A model generated the notes under the pieces. That model searched no databases and was not told where the DNA came from. It worked only from the letters and a program-made list of their open reading frames with translations. Both the position numbers and the translations under genes were made by a program. From positions 739,375 to 803,374 of the forward strand of contig NZ_FOZE01000003.1 of the NCBI RefSeq assembly GCF_900113225.1: DNA of 64,000 nt. Direction: 5' to 3'. Positions 19,096 to 30,506 of this stretch are shown piece after piece. Numbering within the stretch: position 1 is the first letter of the stretch; every line of letters starts with the position of its first letter. Source of the DNA: Mitsuaria sp. PDC51. Lineage in GTDB: Bacteria; Pseudomonadota; Gammaproteobacteria; Burkholderiales; Burkholderiaceae_C.

Positions 19096-21840
19096 ATGCC
19101 CAGCGTCACCGACGAGAGACCTGACCCCGACAGCCTGCTGGCGCAACTCCGCCAGCAGGAGGAGGCGGCGGCGCGCGGCCGCCTGCGCATCTACTTCGGC
19201 GCCTCGGCCGGGGTGGGCAAGACCTTCGCGATGCTGCAGGCGGCGCGGCATCTGGCGGGGCAGGGCCGCGCGCCGCTGGTCGGCGTCGTCGAGACCCATG
19301 GCCGCGCCGAGACCGCCGCCTTGCTCGAGGGCCTGCCGCGGCTGCCGATGCAGCAGGTGGCCTACCGCGACCGCACGCTGCCGGAGTTCGACCTCGACGG
19401 CGCGCTCGAGCGGCTGCGCGGCCAGCCGGACGCGCTGATCCTGGTGGACGAGCTGGCGCATTCCAACGTCGCTGGCTCGCGGCATCCCAAGCGCTGGCAG
19501 GACGTCGAGGAACTGCTGGCCAACGGCATCAGCGTCTACACCACCGTCAATGTCCAGCACCTGGAGAGCCTGAACGACGTCGTCGGCGGCATCACCGGGG
19601 TGCGGGTGCAGGAGACGCTGCCCGACACCTTCTTCGACCGCGCGGACGAGGTGGTGCTGGTGGACACGCCCGCCGACGAGCTGCTCGCGCGCCTCAAGGC
19701 CGGCAAGGTCTACCAGGGCGCGCAGGCCGAGCGCGCCGGCCAGCACTTCTTCCGCAAGGGCAACCTGATGGCGCTGCGCGAGCTCGCGCTGCGCCGCACC
19801 GCCGATCGCGTCGAGGACGACGTGCAGGCCTGGCGCAGCAACGAGCGCATCGCGCCGGTGTGGAAGACCGAGGCGGCCATCCTCTGCGCGATCGGACCGG
19901 GCGACGAGGCGGAATCGGTCGTGCGCAGCGCCGCGCAGCTGGCGCAGCAACTGGCGGTGAGCTGGCATGCGATCCATGTCGAGACGCCGGCGCTGCACCG
20001 GCTGCCGGACGCCCGGCGCGAGCGCACCCTGCGCGTGGTGCGACTGGCGCAGGACCTGGGCGCGACAACGGCGGTGCTGGCGGGGCAGGACCCGGCGCCG
20101 GCCCTGGCCGAGTACGCGCGCGAGCACAACCTGTCCAAGCTGCTGATGGGCCGCGGCGCGCCCTCGTCGCGGCGCTGGGGCCGCCGCGGCCTGGCGGCCC
20201 GCCTGGGCGGTGCCGCGCCGGAGTTGGACCTGATTCAGGTCGGCGCATCGGCCACCCAGCGCAGCAGCACCGACGAACGCGGCCCCGGCTTCGGCGCCGC
20301 GCCGCGTCGCTACCTCTGGGCCACGCTGGCCTGCGTGGGCGTGGCGCTGGCCTGCTGGCCGCTGTCGCACCGGATCGCCAACGACAACATCGTCATGCTG
20401 TTCCTGCTTGGCGTCGTCGGGGTGGCGATGCGCTGGGGCCGCGGGCCGGCGGTGCTGGCGAGCTTCCTGAGCGTCGCGTTGTTCGACTTCCTCTTTGTCG
20501 CGCCCCGGCTCAGCCTGGCGGTCAGCGACGTGCAATACGTGATCACCTTCGCGGTCATGCTGGCCGTCGGCCTGGTCACCGGGCAACTGACGGCGGGGCT
20601 GCGTTACGAGGCGCGCGTCTCTTCCGAGCGCGAGGCGCGGGCGCGCGGTCTGTTCGAGCTCACCCGCGAGCTGGCCGGCGCGCTGCAGACCGAGCAGGTG
20701 GTGGCGACGGCCGAGCAGCAGATCGCGCAGCAATTCGGCGGACAGGCGCTGCTGCACGTGCTCGACGAGGACGACCGACTGCAGCCGTCGCCCACCGAGC
20801 AGGCGCTGCCGCCGGGCGAGCGCTCCGACGCGGGCACGGCGCGCTGGGCGCTCGACCACGAGCAGGCGGCGGGACTGGGCACGGATACGCTGCCGGGCAG
20901 CCAGTGGTTCTACCTGCCGCTGCGCGCGCCGATGCGCACCCGCGGCGTGCTGGCGCTGCGCCCCGGCGACGCGCGCACGCTGCTGCTGCCCGAGCGCCGC
21001 GCGCAGCTCGAGACCGCCGCGCGCATCGCCGGCCAGGCGCTGGAGCGGGTGCATTACGTCGAGGTCGCGCAGCAGGCGCTGCTGCAGATCGAGTCGGAGC
21101 GGCTGCGCAACTCGCTGCTGTCGGCGCTGTCGCATGACCTGCGCACGCCGCTGGCGGCGCTGCAGGGACTGGCCGAGACGTTGGCCCGGCGCGAGCTCGA
21201 TGCCGGCGCGGCCGAGACCGCGCGGGCGATCGAGCAGCAGTCGCTGCGCATCAACGCGATGGTCCACAACCTGCTGGACATGGCGCGGCTGCAGAGCGGC
21301 GCGCTCAAGCTCAACCGGCAGTGGCAGCCGGTGGACGAGGTGGTCGGCAGCAGCCTCCAGCTGATGGGGACGACGCTGGCGCGACATCGCGTCGTGCTGG
21401 ACGTGCCGGCGACCTTGCCGATGGTGGAACTGGACGCGGTGCTGATCGAGCGCGTGCTGGTCAACCTGCTGGAGAACGCGGCGAAGTACACGCCGCCGGG
21501 CAGCGAAATCCGCGTGATCGCGCGGGCGATCGGCGACCCGCGCGCGCTGCAGGCGGGCGAGGGCGAGATGCGCCTGTCCGTCGAGGACAACGGTCCGGGG
21601 CTGCCGCCCGGTCGCGAGGAGGCGCTGTTCGAGAAATTCGCACGCGGCCATGCCGAGTCGCACCTGCCGGGCGTCGGCCTGGGGCTGGCGATCTGCCGTG
21701 CCATCATGCAGGCCCACGGCGGCAGCATCCGGGCCGAGCGCGCGACGCCGCAGGGCGGGGCGCGCTTCAGCCTCTCGCTGCGCCTGGGTCAATCGCCGGC
21801 GCTGCCGGCCTTCGAAGAAGACGGGGAACCGCTGCCGTGA
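19096..21840 (+). CDS. kdpD: osmosensitive K+ channel sensor histidine kinase KdpD
   Basis: 914 residues, full length. Order: an N-terminal KdpD domain with Walker A-like GASAGVGKTFAML and VDELAHSN (residues about 25-230); a universal-stress-protein-like domain (about 250-370); a DUF4118 four-helix membrane block (about 410-500); a GAF-like region; then the transmitter with phospho-acceptor H680 in ALSHDLRTPLAAL and ATPase boxes NLLENAAKYTPPG and GVGLGLAICRAI. It senses low K+ or osmotic change and phosphorylates KdpE, which activates kdp transcription. Its stop overlaps the GTG of kdpE. Confidence 0.97.
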   Translation: MPSVTDERPDPDSLLAQLRQQEEAAARGRLRIYFGASAGVGKTFAMLQAARHLAGQGRAPLVGVVETHGRAETAALLEGLPRLPMQQVAYRDRTLPEFDLDGALERLRGQPDALILVDELAHSNVAGSRHPKRWQDVEELLANGISVYTTVNVQHLESLNDVVGGITGVRVQETLPDTFFDRADEVVLVDTPADELLARLKAGKVYQGAQAERAGQHFFRKGNLMALRELALRRTADRVEDDVQAWRSNERIAPVWKTEAAILCAIGPGDEAESVVRSAAQLAQQLAVSWHAIHVETPALHRLPDARRERTLRVVRLAQDLGATTAVLAGQDPAPALAEYAREHNLSKLLMGRGAPSSRRWGRRGLAARLGGAAPELDLIQVGASATQRSSTDERGPGFGAAPRRYLWATLACVGVALACWPLSHRIANDNIVMLFLLGVVGVAMRWGRGPAVLASFLSVALFDFLFVAPRLSLAVSDVQYVITFAVMLAVGLVTGQLTAGLRYEARVSSEREARARGLFELTRELAGALQTEQVVATAEQQIAQQFGGQALLHVLDEDDRLQPSPTEQALPPGERSDAGTARWALDHEQAAGLGTDTLPGSQWFYLPLRAPMRTRGVLALRPGDARTLLLPERRAQLETAARIAGQALERVHYVEVAQQALLQIESERLRNSLLSALSHDLRTPLAALQGLAETLARRELDAGAAETARAIEQQSLRINAMVHNLLDMARLQSGALKLNRQWQPVDEVVGSSLQLMGTTLARHRVVLDVPATLPMVELDAVLIERVLVNLLENAAKYTPPGSEIRVIARAIGDPRALQAGEGEMRLSVEDNGPGLPPGREEALFEKFARGHAESHLPGVGLGLAICRAIMQAHGGSIRAERATPQGGARFSLSLRLGQSPALPAFEEDGEPLP

Positions 21841-22532
21841 GCGAGCCGCAGCCGATCGCGCTGATCGTCGAGGACGAACCGAACATCCGCCGCTTCGTGC
21901 GGCTGGCCCTGGAGGGCGAGGGCTGGGCCGTGCACGAGGCCGGCACCCTGCGCCAGGGCCTGATCGATGCCGGCACCCGGCGGCCGGACCTGGTCATCCT
22001 CGACCTGGGCCTGCCGGACGGCGATGGCCAGGACTTCCTGCGCGACCTGCGCGCCTGGTCGCAGGTGCCGGTGATCGTGCTGTCCGCGCGCGGCGCGGAG
22101 GACGACAAGATCGCCGCGCTGGACCATGGCGCCGACGATTACCTGAGCAAGCCCTTCGGCGTCGGCGAGCTGATGGCGCGGGTGCGCGTCGCGCTGCGCC
22201 GCAGCCAGGCGCGGGCCAGCGAGCAGCAGGATCCGGTGTTCCGTTTCGGCGAGGTCGAGGTCGACCTGGCCGCGCGCCGTGTGCGCCGCGCGGCGCAGGA
22301 CGTGCACCTGACGCCGATCGAGTACCGCCTGCTCAGCCACCTGATCGGCAATGCCGGCAAGGTGCTGACGCACCGCCAGTTGCTGAAGGCGGTGTGGGGG
22401 CCGTCGCAGGTCGAGCAGAACCACTACCTGCGCGTCTACATGGGCAACCTGCGCCAGAAGCTGGAGGCCGAGCCCGCCAGCCCGCGGCACCTGCTGACCG
22501 AGACCGGCGTCGGCTACCGGCTCATGCCCTGA
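21837..22532 (+). CDS. kdpE: OmpR-family response regulator KdpE
   Basis: 231 residues from a GTG start that overlaps the kdpD stop in GTGA; there is no nearby ATG in frame, so the start is forced. The receiver domain shows acidic E12-D13, phospho-Asp56 in VILDLGLPD and Lys in YLSKPFG. The C-terminal winged helix carries HLTPIEYRLLSHLIGNAG and the closing TETGVGYRLMP. It is the partner of KdpD and the expected activator of the promoter in front of the operon (13266-13376). Confidence 0.97.
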   Translation: MSEPQPIALIVEDEPNIRRFVRLALEGEGWAVHEAGTLRQGLIDAGTRRPDLVILDLGLPDGDGQDFLRDLRAWSQVPVIVLSARGAEDDKIAALDHGADDYLSKPFGVGELMARVRVALRRSQARASEQQDPVFRFGEVEVDLAARRVRRAAQDVHLTPIEYRLLSHLIGNAGKVLTHRQLLKAVWGPSQVEQNHYLRVYMGNLRQKLEAEPASPRHLLTETGVGYRLMP

Positions 22533-22628
22533 GCGCCGGCGGTCCCGCGCGGGCCGCGTCCCCTGTAGCATTGCCCGCACGCCCGTCCCGGGCGCTGGCT
22601 CGACAACACGCTCAACAGGAGAGATCTC

Positions 22629-22901
22629 ATGATTCAGCAGGCCCAGGTCGAACTCGCCAAGACCTTCTTCGAGCAGTCGAAGAAGGCGTTCGAGCAGAAC
22701 TACGCGGCGTGGAGCACGGTGCTCGCGTCGCAGAAGGCGATCATGGAATCGATGCGCGCGGCGGGCACGCCCTTCGAGGTCGCGGCCGACGAGTTCCAGA
22801 AGCTCATCGATTTCCACGAACAGCAGTTCCGCGCGACGGTCGACTTCATGACCAAGCTGCAGGCGGACTACGCCAAGCTGGTGCAGAAGAAGAGCAAGTG
22901 A
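22629..22901 (+). CDS. small phasin-like helical protein
   Basis: 90 residues, almost entirely amphipathic helix with no Gly or Pro breaks except AGTPF in the middle. The heptad-like spacing of Phe/Leu/Ala and the FFEQSKKAFEQNYAAW and DFHEQQFRATVDFMTKLQADY blocks recall phasins, which coat polyhydroxyalkanoate granules. It is half the usual phasin length, so the call is tentative. An AGGAGAG ribosome site stands just before the ATG. It has its own gap after kdpE and is probably a separate transcript. A 7-bp GC hairpin (22907-22925) follows its stop. Confidence 0.6.
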   Translation: MIQQAQVELAKTFFEQSKKAFEQNYAAWSTVLASQKAIMESMRAAGTPFEVAADEFQKLIDFHEQQFRATVDFMTKLQADYAKLVQKKSK

Positions 22902-23248
22902 GCCCGCGCGGCCGTCGTGGCCGCGTCCCCGGCCCTGCGGCGAGCAGGGGCGTCACGCGCGGTTGACGCCGTCATCGCCGCGGTGGAAGAATCGCGCCCA
23001 CGCCGCCGAGGCCCACCGCCCGCGCGCTCCCTCAACCTCTTTGCCATCCAGGAGGTGCCCGATGAAGAACCCGACGTTCACCCTTCGCTGATCGCCGACG
23101 GCTGTCCGGATCCTTCCGATTCCTTCGCCGCGATGCCCCCACCGGTCCCGATGCCGGTGCCGCATGGCGCGCCACCTTCCGCTCCCCGTCGGTCCCTTGA
23201 CCTCATGAGGTCCTGCTCGCGCCAACAACGCGACAGGCCGACGGATTC
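22902..23248 (+). other. gene-free stretch with a GC hairpin and a nine-codon mini-ORF
   Basis: After the phasin-like gene comes a hairpin (CGCGGCC/GGCCGCG, 22907-22925). At 23050-23057 there is a strong Shine-Dalgarno sequence, AGGAGGTG, followed five bases later by ATG at 23062 and a nine-codon frame ending at 23091 (MKNPTFTLR). No longer frame here looks coding. The rest shows no recognisable element. Confidence 0.5.
23062..23091 (+). CDS. candidate nine-residue leader peptide
   Basis: The frame M-K-N-P-T-F-T-L-R-stop is preceded by AGGAGGTG at ideal spacing, a much better ribosome site than most real genes in the window. It lies 158 bases upstream of the RNA-ligase-like gene. It could be a regulatory leader, or the start of a decayed gene. 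Without comparative data either is speculative. Confidence 0.3.
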   Translation: MKNPTFTLR

Positions 23249-24136
23249 ATGCATCTCATCTCCCTGCCGCTGCCGCCTTTGGCGCGCGCGGCGACCCTCG
23301 CGGGCCCGAGCCCGCTGCCTGACCCCACCGGCCCCGGCGTCGAGCGGCTGCCGCTGTCGACGCTGGCCGGGCAACAGGTCGTCATCGAGGAAGCCTTCGA
23401 CGGCGCCGATGCCGAACTGGGCTTCGACGCGCGCGGCGAACTGCGGCTCGCTACGAAGGGCCGTCCCCTGGCGGGCGGCTTCGGCGAACGCCCCTTCATC
23501 CCGCTGAAGATCTGGGCTCTGGCCCACGAGCATCGGCTGATGGAGCGGCTCGGCGACCGCCTCGCGCTGCACGGCGCCTGGACCTACGCGATGCGTCGCG
23601 TCTGGTACGACCGGCTGCCGCATTACTTCATCGCGACCGAACTGGTCGATCGCGACAGCGGCCACTGCCTGTCGACATCGCGTCGGCTGGCGCTGCTCGA
23701 AGGCTCACCGGTGCTGAGCGCGCCGGTGCTCTACGCGGGGCCGATGCCGACCCACCCGCAATGGCTGGAGCCGCTGCTGCGCGCGTCGCTCGCGGCCTCG
23801 ACCGACTGGCGCCGCGCCTTCGAGGCGGTGGCGATCCGCGAGTCGCTGCCCGCGGCGCTGTGGCAGTCGCGCGCGGACCGCAGCGGCCCGGCGGCGGGGC
23901 TGATCGTCAAGGTCGAGGACGACCGGCAGGTGCTGGCGCGCTACCGGCTGGTGCAGACGGCGGACGAGGGCCCGAGCCCCTTGCCCTCGCTGCTGCCCAA
24001 CGCGCTCGCGGGCGGCGCGGACCTGTTCGCGGCGCAGCCGACGGTGCACTGGCGCGACCTCGGCCTGAAGACGCTGCGCTCGCTGGGCGCGCTGCGAGCG
24101 CTGTCCGCCGGCGCGCCCGAGCGGCGGTGCGCCTGA
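23249..24136 (+). CDS. RNA-ligase-fold protein lacking catalytic residues
   Basis: 295 residues that follow the RNA_ligase (T4 Rnl2-like) family along most of the length: opening MHLISLPLPP, then IEEAFDGADAELGFDARGEL, GAWTYAMRRVWYDRLPHYFI, LSTSRRLALLEG and AGLIVKVEDDRQVLARYRLV. Active relatives have a nucleotidyl-accepting Lys in EEKxDG (motif I), Glu in GEW (motif III), EGL (motif IV) and a Lys in RYKxV (motif V). Here these read Ala49, Ala110, Ala216 and Arg233. All four key positions are substituted, while the scaffold is kept. It is therefore likely a non-ligating binding protein. No adjacent kinase or phosphatase partner gene is present. Confidence 0.7.
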   Translation: MHLISLPLPPLARAATLAGPSPLPDPTGPGVERLPLSTLAGQQVVIEEAFDGADAELGFDARGELRLATKGRPLAGGFGERPFIPLKIWALAHEHRLMERLGDRLALHGAWTYAMRRVWYDRLPHYFIATELVDRDSGHCLSTSRRLALLEGSPVLSAPVLYAGPMPTHPQWLEPLLRASLAASTDWRRAFEAVAIRESLPAALWQSRADRSGPAAGLIVKVEDDRQVLARYRLVQTADEGPSPLPSLLPNALAGGADLFAAQPTVHWRDLGLKTLRSLGALRALSAGAPERRCA

Positions 24137-24255
24137 TGCCGGCGATGCGCTTGAACGCCTGTTGCGTGCCTGCCTCTTGCGACGGGCCTGGCGCCGGCGA
24201 TGCGCCCGCGTCGCGTGGTCGAATGCCTTGGCGGACGGCCGGCCCGATCCGGGCG

Positions 24256-24981
24256 TCAGGTCCGGCCGGGCCAGCCCGCCATCCAGCGGTCCATCACATC
24301 GCCCAAGGCCACGCGCAGCGCCGGCCCGTGCGCCTTCGCGTCGCTGCGCAGCGCGTCCAGCGGGACCCGCGCCTGCGCGAGCTCGCCGGCATGCCCGATC
24401 AGCCATTGCTCCAGCCGCGCCGGATCGCTTTCCAGATGGAACTGCAGGCCCAGCGCGAAGTCCTCGACCGCGAAGGCCTGATGCGGGCACAGCGGCGTTG
24501 TCGCGAGGCTCGCGCATCCGGCGGGGATCTCGAACTGGTCGCCGTGCCAGTGCAGCACCGGCTGGCCTTGCGCCAGCGGCGCGAGCGGCGATTGGCGGCC
24601 GGCGTCGGTCAAGGTGAGCGGCGCGAAGCCGATTTCCTTGCGGCCATGCGCCATCGGCCGCACCGATGCGCCGAGCGCCCGCGCCATCAACTGCGCGCCC
24701 AGGCAGATGCCCAGCAGCGGCCGCCGCGCGGCGAGGCGCCGACGGATCAGCGCGAGCTCGTCGTTCAGATACGGATACAGCGCGTCGTCATACGCGCCGA
24801 TCGGGCCGCCGAGCACCACGAGCAGGTCGACCGCGTCCAGGTCCACGTCCCGCAGGTCGTCCACGCCGGCGTCCCGCATGAGGAAGTGAGAGAAACCGCG
24901 CGCCTCGAGCACCGGCCCGAGCAGGCCGAGGTCTTCGAAAGCCAGGTGGCGCAGGGCCAGGACGGTCTTGAGCGTGGACAT
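24256..24981 (-). CDS. class I glutamine amidotransferase (GMP-synthase-like)
   Basis: 241 residues. Catalytic triad residues are all visible: Cys93 in GICLGAQL, His182 and Glu184 in LQFHLESD. VVLGGPIGAYDD is the oxyanion-strand motif. It is the standalone type, often annotated as GMP synthase-like glutamine amidotransferase, and has no attached synthetase domain. It should hydrolyse glutamine or a gamma-glutamyl compound in the cytoplasm. It is flanked by unrelated genes and probably transcribed alone. The true acceptor is unknown. Confidence 0.87.
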   Translation of the reverse strand: MSTLKTVLALRHLAFEDLGLLGPVLEARGFSHFLMRDAGVDDLRDVDLDAVDLLVVLGGPIGAYDDALYPYLNDELALIRRRLAARRPLLGICLGAQLMARALGASVRPMAHGRKEIGFAPLTLTDAGRQSPLAPLAQGQPVLHWHGDQFEIPAGCASLATTPLCPHQAFAVEDFALGLQFHLESDPARLEQWLIGHAGELAQARVPLDALRSDAKAHGPALRVALGDVMDRWMAGWPGRT

Positions 24982-25123
24982 GGTGCGGGCGCGGCCGGCG
25001 CGCGGGAGGAGGGTGAGCGCCGAGTATCCGCGCCCGCCCGGCCCCGGCCATCGTCTGATCGTCCAGACGACCTATCCATTCGTACAGGCTCGCCGATGGG
25101 CGCTTCAGGCTTGGGGGCTGCGC

Positions 25124-25633
25124 TCAGGCGGGATGCGGCTGCCGTGCGGCCGCGGGGCCCTTGCGGATGCGCCAGGCCTGCGCCGCCATGACGATCAGGA
25201 AGAGCAGCAGCACCACGCCGATGGCCTTCTGCAGCGCCGGGTCGTCGGGGCCGGTGAACAGCGGCGCGCCGACGGGCACGCGGGTGAAGGTCTCGTTGAG
25301 CCCCGGGATCATGTGGAAGAACAGCGTGGCGGAGTAGCCCAGCGTCTCCGCGTACGGCGAGAAGCCGCCGAGGAAGCGCGTGCGGGCCGCGGCGGCGGCG
25401 ATCGCCAGCGTGACCAGGGTGATGATGGCCAGCGTGTGCGCGATGTTGAAACCGCCGTGCCGGAAGATGCCGAAGGCCGTCAGGCAGGTGACGACGGTGC
25501 ACCAGACGTAGAGGCGTCCCCAGGTGGACGCGCCGTCGATGCGGCCGTGGCGCAAGAGCATCGCGTAGCCGGCCACGAGGGCCACCAGCGCGAAGGCCGT
25601 GTGCACGGCGCCGAGAAGGGTCAGACCGAACAT
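25124..25633 (-). CDS. DUF2306-like integral membrane protein
   Basis: 169 residues with four to five hydrophobic segments. Conserved-looking polar features inside the membrane part are HTAFALVALVAGYAMLLRHGR, GIFRHGGFNIAHTLAIITLV and SATLFFHMIPGLNETFTRVPVG. The His residues spaced through the helices resemble DUF2306-type proteins, whose role is unknown, possibly haem or redox related. That family call is tentative. It starts at the ATG at 25633 with no close co-oriented partner. Confidence 0.6.
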   Translation of the reverse strand: MFGLTLLGAVHTAFALVALVAGYAMLLRHGRIDGASTWGRLYVWCTVVTCLTAFGIFRHGGFNIAHTLAIITLVTLAIAAAAARTRFLGGFSPYAETLGYSATLFFHMIPGLNETFTRVPVGAPLFTGPDDPALQKAIGVVLLLFLIVMAAQAWRIRKGPAAARQPHPA

Positions 25634-25841
25634 GAATGCTCCTGCAAGGCCGCACCGGCGCGGCGAGCCGGAGCGCGGCGCACTCCAGCCTCAAAGCTAG
25701 AGGGCGGGTGCGGTACGCGCATCGATCGGATGGGGGAGGCGACGGGGTGGGTTTTCCCCAGGAACATGCCTGCGCCGCTGCCCGCCCGGCGGCCGGTTGC
25801 CGGGCCGGTGGGCGCCGCGGGCCATGGGCCAGAATGGCGGG

Positions 25842-26336
25842 ATGAATCCGCCCGCCGCGACGCCGCGCGTCACCGTCCAGACCGAAGACTTCGACCTCAG
25901 CGCCGAGACGCTCGCGCTGCGCGCCGCGGATGGTGGCGTCGGGGCCGTCGTCAGCTTCGTCGGCACGGTCCGCGACGGCGCGGACGGGACGCCGGTGTCG
26001 CTGATGGAGCTGGAGCATTACCCCGGCATGACCGAGGCCTCGATCGAGGCCATGATCAACGAGGCCTTCCGCCGCTTCGACCTGCGGGGCGCGCGCGTCA
26101 TCCACCGCGTCGGCCCGCTGCGGCCGCGCGAGCAGATCGTGCTGGTGCTGGTCAGCGCGCGGCATCGCGGCCAGGCCTTCCAGGCCTGCGAGTTCCTGAT
26201 GGACTACTTGAAGACGCAGGCGCCGTTCTGGAAGAAGGAGCACGGACCGGACGGCGCCCGCTGGGTCGACGCCCGCGTCGCCGATGACGAGGCGCTCGCC
26301 CGATGGGGCATCGAAGTGGAGGGGAATGGTCGATGA
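25842..26336 (+). CDS. moaE: molybdopterin synthase catalytic subunit MoaE
   Basis: 164 residues from the ATG at 25842, behind a GGCGGG ribosome site; longer upstream frames lack one. Landmarks: VGAVVSFVGTVRD, MELEHYPGM, HRVGPL, VLVSARHRGQAFQACEFLMDYLKTQAPFWKKE. The last block has the catalytic lysines that help insert the dithiolene sulfurs into precursor Z. MoaD is not in the window. Its stop overlaps the crcB start (ATGA), so the two are translationally coupled, although their functions are unrelated. Confidence 0.95.
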   Translation: MNPPAATPRVTVQTEDFDLSAETLALRAADGGVGAVVSFVGTVRDGADGTPVSLMELEHYPGMTEASIEAMINEAFRRFDLRGARVIHRVGPLRPREQIVLVLVSARHRGQAFQACEFLMDYLKTQAPFWKKEHGPDGARWVDARVADDEALARWGIEVEGNGR

Positions 26337-26713
26337 GCTGGTTGCAAGTGGCGGCGGTGTCCGTCGGGGCCTCGGGCGGCGCGCTGGCGCGCTGGGGCGC
26401 GGGCCTGTGGCTGAACACGAAGTGGCAGGGATTTCCGCTGGGCACCCTGGCGGTGAACCTGGTCGGCGGCTTCCTGATCGGCATGGCGCTCGAGTGGTTC
26501 GGCCGCTATCCCGATGACCTGCTCAAGCTGCTGCTGGTCACCGGTTTCCTGGGCGGCCTTACCACCTTCTCCTCGTTCTCGGGCGAATCGCTGTCGCTGC
26601 TGCAGCGCGGTGAGTTCCTGATGGCGCTGTCGCACTCGGCCGCGCATGTCGTCGGTGCGCTGGCCGCGGCGGCGGCGGGGCTCAAGCTCATGCAGATGCT
26701 GACCACGGCATGA
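26333..26713 (+). CDS. crcB: fluoride-specific ion channel CrcB (Fluc)
   Basis: 126 residues, four transmembrane helices. Family signatures: GASGGALARWGAG, GTLAVNLVGGFLIGMA (with the conserved Asn) and TGFLGGLTTFSSFSGES, which contains the central Na+-site and fluoride-path residues. It forms dual-topology dimers that export fluoride. Start and stop overlap moaE and ldcA in ATGA junctions. No fluoride riboswitch can stand directly before it, since it is inside an operon. Confidence 0.95.
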   Translation: MSWLQVAAVSVGASGGALARWGAGLWLNTKWQGFPLGTLAVNLVGGFLIGMALEWFGRYPDDLLKLLLVTGFLGGLTTFSSFSGESLSLLQRGEFLMALSHSAAHVVGALAAAAAGLKLMQMLTTA

Positions 26714-27738
26714 GCGCCGCAAGCACCGTGACCGCAGCCGACGCCGTGAACGCCGGACGCCCGCGTTTCCCCCGCGCGTTGCGGCCGGGGGATACCGTCG
26801 CGGTGATGGCGCCGTCGTCCGGCGTCCGTCCGGCGATGCATGAGCGACTCGATGCGGCACTGGCGTTGCTGCGCGCCAAGGGGTTCGAGGTCCGTGAGGG
26901 CCGCTCGCTGCGCCGGCAGGAGCAGGGCGCGAGCGCGAGTGGGCCCGAGCGCGCGGCGGAATTGATGGCGGCGCTGCTCGACCCCACGGTCGCGGCGGTC
27001 ATCCCGCCTTGGGGCGGTGAGTTGGCCATCGAGGTGTTGGAGCATCTCGACTTCGACCGCCTCCGCGACGCTCCGCCCAAGTGGTTCAGCGGGTTCTCGG
27101 ACCTGTCGACGATCCAGTTGCCTTTGCTGGTGAGGGTGGGCTGGGCATCGCTGCATGGGCCGAATCTCATGCAGCTGGCCGATCCGGCGCTGGATGCGGT
27201 GTCGGCACGGATCTTCGATGCCTGGGCCAGTGGCGCTGGTGCCGAACTGGCGCAGCCGCAGGCGCCGGGAACGGTTGTCCGCGCGCTGGACGATGGCGCC
27301 GAGCCGCTGACCATCGAGGGCCGGATGATCGGCGGCTGTCTGGATTCGGTGTCGAGGCTGGCGGGAACGCCGTTCGGTGACGTCCGGGCGTTCCGGGCCG
27401 CCTGCGGCGCTGGCGGGCGGCCGATCCTGTTCTTCGAGGTGGCCGAGCTGCCGCCCTTCGAGTTGGCCCGGGCGCTGCATGGCCTGCGGCTGGCGGGTTG
27501 GTTCGAGGACGCGGCGGGCGTGGTTCTGGGGCGCAGCGCTGTGCCGGAGGCGGTCGCGTCGGCTGGTGACTTCACCGAGCGAGATGCGCTGCGACGCGCG
27601 CTGGGCGGCCTGAGCTGCCCGGTGCTGCTGGATGTGGACATCGGCCATGTGGCGCCGCAGTGGTCGATCGTGCAGGGTGCTTCCACCCGCTTGCACTGGG
27701 CGGACGGCCGCCTGGTGCTGGAGCAGAGATTGATCTGA
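26710..27738 (+). CDS. ldcA: LD-carboxypeptidase (S66 family)
   Basis: 342 residues. The S66 triad can be placed: nucleophile Ser130 in GFSDLS, Glu203 in [10 protein letters not shown] and His313 in [17 protein letters not shown] near residue 99 is also typical. The enzyme removes the terminal D-Ala from muropeptide tetrapeptides in cell-wall recycling in the cytoplasm. There is no signal peptide. The ATG overlaps the crcB stop (ATGA). It is the last gene of moaE-crcB-ldcA, followed by the clpB promoter. Confidence 0.92.
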   Translation: MSAASTVTAADAVNAGRPRFPRALRPGDTVAVMAPSSGVRPAMHERLDAALALLRAKGFEVREGRSLRRQEQGASASGPERAAELMAALLDPTVAAVIPPWGGELAIEVLEHLDFDRLRDAPPKWFSGFSDLSTIQLPLLVRVGWASLHGPNLMQLADPALDAVSARIFDAWASGAGAELAQPQAPGTVVRALDDGAEPLTIEGRMIGGCLDSVSRLAGTPFGDVRAFRAACGAGGRPILFFEVAELPPFELARALHGLRLAGWFEDAAGVVLGRSAVPEAVASAGDFTERDALRRALGGLSCPVLLDVDIGHVAPQWSIVQGASTRLHWADGRLVLEQRLI

Positions 27739-27783
27739 AGCGCCTGCCGCCGTTGGGCACCCGCCTTGCCACGATCCCAGCAT

Positions 27784-27811
27784 CTTGAAATATGGGGACA
27801 CACTCCCAGTT
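27784..27811 (+). promoter_or_regulatory. sigma-32 (heat-shock) type promoter of clpB
   Basis: CTTGAAA at 27784-27790 is a perfect RpoH -35 element. TCCCAGTT at 27804-27811 is close to the -10 consensus CCCCATNT. The 13-base spacing is right, and the clpB start follows 24 bases later. Heat-shock control of clpB by RpoH is established in proteobacteria. Confidence 0.7.
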
Positions 27812-27835
27812 GGGGTCGCAACGGAGGTTTTTCCC

Positions 27836-30448
<2,613 letters not shown>

Positions 30449-30477
30449 CCACCGCGCCCGCGGGCGCCGGAACGACC

Positions 30478-30499
30478 GCGGGGCGCCCAGGCGCCCCGC
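30478..30499. terminator. GC-rich hairpin between convergent clpB and DUF599 genes
   Basis: GCGGGGCGCC (30478-30487) and GGCGCCCCGC (30490-30499) are perfect inverted repeats with a very short loop. It lies 29 bases after clpB and 8 before the end of the opposing gene. There is no real T-run, so it may be a stem that acts in both directions or one that depends on Rho. Confidence 0.5.
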
Positions 30500-30506
30500 G
30501 CCTGTT

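Noticed and set aside
18040..21792. 1250-codon open frame on the minus strand opposite kdpD
   Set aside because: Its translation is Arg/Gln/Ala/Leu-rich without domains, as expected for the reverse complement of a high-GC coding strand. kdpD on the plus strand has all its motifs.
22917..23507. 196-codon plus-strand frame overlapping the RNA-ligase-like start
   Set aside because: Cys/Ser/Arg/Pro-rich composition with no domain, and it overlaps a gene with a clear family pattern.
26333..26713. Possible fluoride riboswitch upstream of crcB
   Set aside because: crcB starts inside the moaE stop codon, so there is no leader for a riboswitch. No matching aptamer was seen upstream of moaE.
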